A stretch of 17,106 bases of DNA from Rhodovulum sulfidophilum. Its GTDB lineage: Bacteria > Pseudomonadota > Alphaproteobacteria > Rhodobacterales > Rhodobacteraceae. The notes beneath the pieces are model-generated. The model did not search any database and was not told where the DNA came from. It was given only the letters and a program-made list of their open reading frames with translations. A program made the translations under genes and the position numbers. Positions 15,016 through 17,106 of the stretch are shown piece by piece (within the stretch, counting starts at the first letter, position 1; each line of letters opens with the position of its first letter). The stretch spans positions 1-17,106 of the forward strand of contig QFPW01000037.1 in the NCBI GenBank assembly GCA_003241785.1, given 5' to 3'.

Positions 15016-16920
15016 ATGACCGAACAAGATATCGCCGCGCCCCTGGCCGCGGCTCTGGCAGCCAAGGGCTATGCCAGCCTCACCCCCGTCCAGCGGGCCG
15101 TTCTCGCGCCCGAGGCCGCCGGGCGGGACACGCTCGTCTCCGCGCAGACCGGTTCGGGCAAGACGGTGGCCTTCGGCCTCGCCATGGCGCCCGAGGTGCT
15201 CGCCGGCGCGGATACGCTGCCCGCGACCGAGACCCCGCCGCTCGCGCTCGCGATCGCGCCCACCCGGGAGCTGGCGCTCCAGGTCGCGCGGGAGCTCGCC
15301 TGGCTCTACGCCGAGGCGGGCGCGCGGATCGCCACCTGCGTCGGCGGCATGGACTACCGGACCGAGCGCCGCGCGCTGCAGCGCGGCGCGCATATCGTCG
15401 TCGGCACGCCGGGACGGCTGCGCGACCATATCGAGCGCGGCAGCCTCGATCTCTCGGCGCTGCGGGCCTGCGTGCTCGACGAGGCCGACGAGATGCTGGA
15501 TCTCGGCTTTCGCGAGGATCTCGAGTTCATCCTGTCGGCCGCGCCCGAAGGCCGGCGCACGCTGATGTTCTCGGCGACGGTGCCGCGCGGGATCGCCGAT
15601 CTCGCCAAGACCTTCCAGAAGGACGCGCTGCGCATCGAGACCGCAGGCGAGGCGCGCCAGCACGTCGACATCTCCTATCAGGCGCTGAGCGTGACGGCGC
15701 GCGACCGCGACCACGCGATCTTCAACCTGCTGCGCTATCACGACGCGCCGGCCGCGATCGTCTTCTGCAAGACGCGGGCCAATGTGAGCCACCTGCTGGC
15801 GCGGATGAGCAACCGCGGCTTCCAGGTCGTGGCGCTGTCGGGCGAGCTCAGCCAGGCCGAGCGGACGCATGCGCTGCAGGCGTTGCGCGACGGCCGGGCG
15901 CGGGTCTGCATCGCGACCGACGTCGCGGCGCGCGGCATCGACCTGCCTGGGCTCGACCTCGTGATCCACGCCGACCTGCCGACCAACCCCGAGACGCTGC
16001 TGCACCGCTCCGGGCGCACCGGCCGGGCCGGGGCGAAGGGCGTCTCGGCGCTGATCGTCACGCCGGCCGAGTTCAAGAAGGCGCAGCGGCTGCTGCGCGG
16101 GGCGAAGGTGGTGGCCGAATGGGGCGCCGCGCCCTCGGCGGAGGCGGTCCAGGCCCGCGACGACGCGCGCATCCTCGAGCATCCCGCGCTCGCCGAGGCG
16201 CCGGGCGACGTCGCCGAGCTGGCGGCGGCGCTGCTCGATCGGTTCGGGGCCGAGCAGGTCGCGGCGGCCTTCATCCGCCTGTGGCGCGAAGGGCATTCGG
16301 CGCCCGAGGAGCTCGCCGAGCCCGAAGCCCCGGGGGCGCCCGCCGCGCGCCGCCCGCGCGACGACTTCGGCGATTCGGTCTGGTTCGCGCTGTCGGTCGG
16401 CCGGTCGGGCCGGGCCGAGCCGCGCTGGCTCCTGCCGAAGATCTGCGAGGCGGGGGGGATCACGCGCGATTCCATCGGCGCGATCCGGATCAACGAGGAC
16501 GAGAGCTTCGTCCAGATCGCGAAGGCGGCGGCCGGGGCGTTCGGCGAAGGGGTCGAGTTCGACCGCGGCCTCGTCATGCGCCGCGTCGAGGGCGAGCCGG
16601 TGCTGGAGCGCCGTGCGCCGGCGCCGCGTCGCGTGCCGCGCAGGGCGGAGCAGGGCGAGGGCGGCGGGTTCGATCCGGCACGCGACGCCGAACGGTCCGC
16701 GGCGATGCCGGCGCGGGCCCCGGCCGGGGAACGCAAGGCGCGCTGGCAGGCCGAGGCGCGCGCCGACCGGACCGGCGACGCGCCGGCCGCGAAGGGCGCG
16801 GGCGCGAAGCCGGGCAAAGGACCCCGCAAGTCCGAGGGCGGCAAGCCGGGCTGGCGGGGACCGGAGGCGTCCGGCGCCGCGGGAAAGCCGAAAGGCAAGC
16901 CGCGCCCCCCGCGCGGCTGA
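15016..16920 (+). CDS. DEAD-box RNA helicase with DbpA-type RNA-binding domain
   Basis: This ATP-dependent RNA helicase probably acts in ribosome assembly or RNA remodelling. The 634-residue protein has all core motifs: Gln26 (Q motif, LTPVQ), Walker A AQTGSGKT 43-50, PTREL 82-86, TPGR 131-134, DEAD 155-158, SAT 186-188, ATDVAARGID 300-309 and HRSGRTGR 330-337. A domain at about 453-525 (SVWFALSVGRSGRAEPRWLLPKIC, then GAIRINEDESFVQIA) matches the DbpA/CsdA RNA-binding domain. The last ~100 residues are low-complexity, rich in Arg, Lys, Gly, Pro and Ala, typical of disordered RNA-binding tails. A TTG at 14947 opens the frame earlier, but those residues lack similarity; ATG 15016 starts the conserved MTEQDI. 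It could be called DeaD/CsdA-like, but orthology is not settled, so no symbol is given. Confidence 0.93.
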   Translation: MTEQDIAAPLAAALAAKGYASLTPVQRAVLAPEAAGRDTLVSAQTGSGKTVAFGLAMAPEVLAGADTLPATETPPLALAIAPTRELALQVARELAWLYAEAGARIATCVGGMDYRTERRALQRGAHIVVGTPGRLRDHIERGSLDLSALRACVLDEADEMLDLGFREDLEFILSAAPEGRRTLMFSATVPRGIADLAKTFQKDALRIETAGEARQHVDISYQALSVTARDRDHAIFNLLRYHDAPAAIVFCKTRANVSHLLARMSNRGFQVVALSGELSQAERTHALQALRDGRARVCIATDVAARGIDLPGLDLVIHADLPTNPETLLHRSGRTGRAGAKGVSALIVTPAEFKKAQRLLRGAKVVAEWGAAPSAEAVQARDDARILEHPALAEAPGDVAELAAALLDRFGAEQVAAAFIRLWREGHSAPEELAEPEAPGAPAARRPRDDFGDSVWFALSVGRSGRAEPRWLLPKICEAGGITRDSIGAIRINEDESFVQIAKAAAGAFGEGVEFDRGLVMRRVEGEPVLERRAPAPRRVPRRAEQGEGGGFDPARDAERSAAMPARAPAGERKARWQAEARADRTGDAPAAKGAGAKPGKGPRKSEGGKPGWRGPEASGAAGKPKGKPRPPRG

Positions 16921-16971
16921 GCGCGGGGCCGCGCGCCGGTCGGGAAATCGTGGCGCGCGGCGGCCCCGCGC
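16921..16971 (+). terminator. GC-rich hairpin after the helicase gene
   Basis: GCGCGGGGCC GCGCGCC (16921-16937) pairs with GGCGCGCGG CGGCCCCGCGC (16952-16971), leaving a 3-nt bulge in the right arm and a 14-nt loop. It starts directly after the helicase stop codon, a common terminator position. There is no T-run (TAGGCCTTG follows), so it may slow polymerase or protect the 3' end rather than act as a classical intrinsic terminator. Confidence 0.5.
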
Positions 16972-17024
16972 GCTAGGCCTTGCGCGGGCCCGGACCGCGG
17001 GCGCGATACGAGGAGGCGGGCGGC

Positions 17025-17106
17025 GTGCATCGGATCTGGAAGCGCATGGAGGAGTATTCCCTCCTGCTGGTGCTCGGCGCGGCGCTCGCGCTGGTGTGGG
17101 GCAATC
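17025..17106 (+). CDS. N-terminus of a membrane protein, probably NhaA-type Na+/H+ antiporter (partial)
   Basis: A GTG at 17025 with GGAGG at 17012-17016 and an 8-nt spacer opens a frame that runs off the window after 27 codons. It reads V-H-R-I-W-K-R-M-E-E, then Y-S-L-L-L-V-L-G-A-A-L-A-L-V-W-G-N. An amphipathic start followed by a hydrophobic helix ending in V-W-x-N resembles the first transmembrane segment of the NhaA-like antiporters found in Rhodobacterales. NhaA exchanges Na+ for protons across the inner membrane. An antiporter would suit the neighbouring Mrp genes, but 27 residues are too few for certainty; another membrane protein is possible. Confidence 0.5.
   Translation, partial: MHRIWKRMEEYSLLLVLGAALALVWGN

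Noticed and set aside
14803..16296. 497-codon minus-strand frame opposite mrpG and the helicase
   Set aside because: It spans two real genes in antisense and shows no recognisable domain.

Overview
The window is GC-rich DNA from an alphaproteobacterium, most likely of the Rhodobacterales. That placement is inferred from the fused MrpA-MrpB (Pha-type) antiporter, the general protein style and the very high GC of the chromosomal part; no rRNA or single marker fixes a genus. The DNA has two origins. About 1-4824 is one end of an integrated conjugative element (ICE or genomic island). From about 4825 onward it is host chromosome.

Element part. Positions 1-99 look like the terminus of an insertion sequence, probably IS21-like, joined to a trbF gene that has lost its 5' portion. 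Next come intact trbG, trbI and a DUF2274 gene, the tail of a Trb-type mating-pair-formation (type IV secretion) operon. A hairpin follows, then a small AlpA-family regulator or excisionase gene, then a convergent tyrosine integrase whose 3' end overlaps it. Between the integrase and guaA lies a 319-bp, comparatively AT-rich attachment region. It carries five copies of the 9-mer ATACCGTCA, with a sixth inside the integrase gene, plus an IHF-like site, dyads and a candidate terminator. The element abuts the last codons of guaA (GMP synthase), a known integration hotspot.

Chromosome part. otsA, otsB and guaA run leftwards on the minus strand. otsAB makes trehalose, a compatible solute. Divergent from otsA is a complete six-gene Mrp/Pha multisubunit cation/proton antiporter operon (mrpA-B fused, C, D, E, F, G), tightly coupled by overlapping stop and start codons. 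A DEAD-box RNA helicase with a DbpA-type RNA-binding domain follows. The window ends in the first 27 codons of a membrane protein that resembles an NhaA-type Na+/H+ antiporter. Trehalose synthesis, Mrp and the NhaA-like gene together suggest a salt, pH and osmotic adaptation neighbourhood.

The most informative parts are the dense repeat architecture of the attachment region, the IS junction that probably disables conjugation by truncating trbF, the overlapping convergent alpA/int pair, and the dyad between the divergent otsA and mrpA genes. I saw no clear sign of a wholly new enzymatic or defence system.
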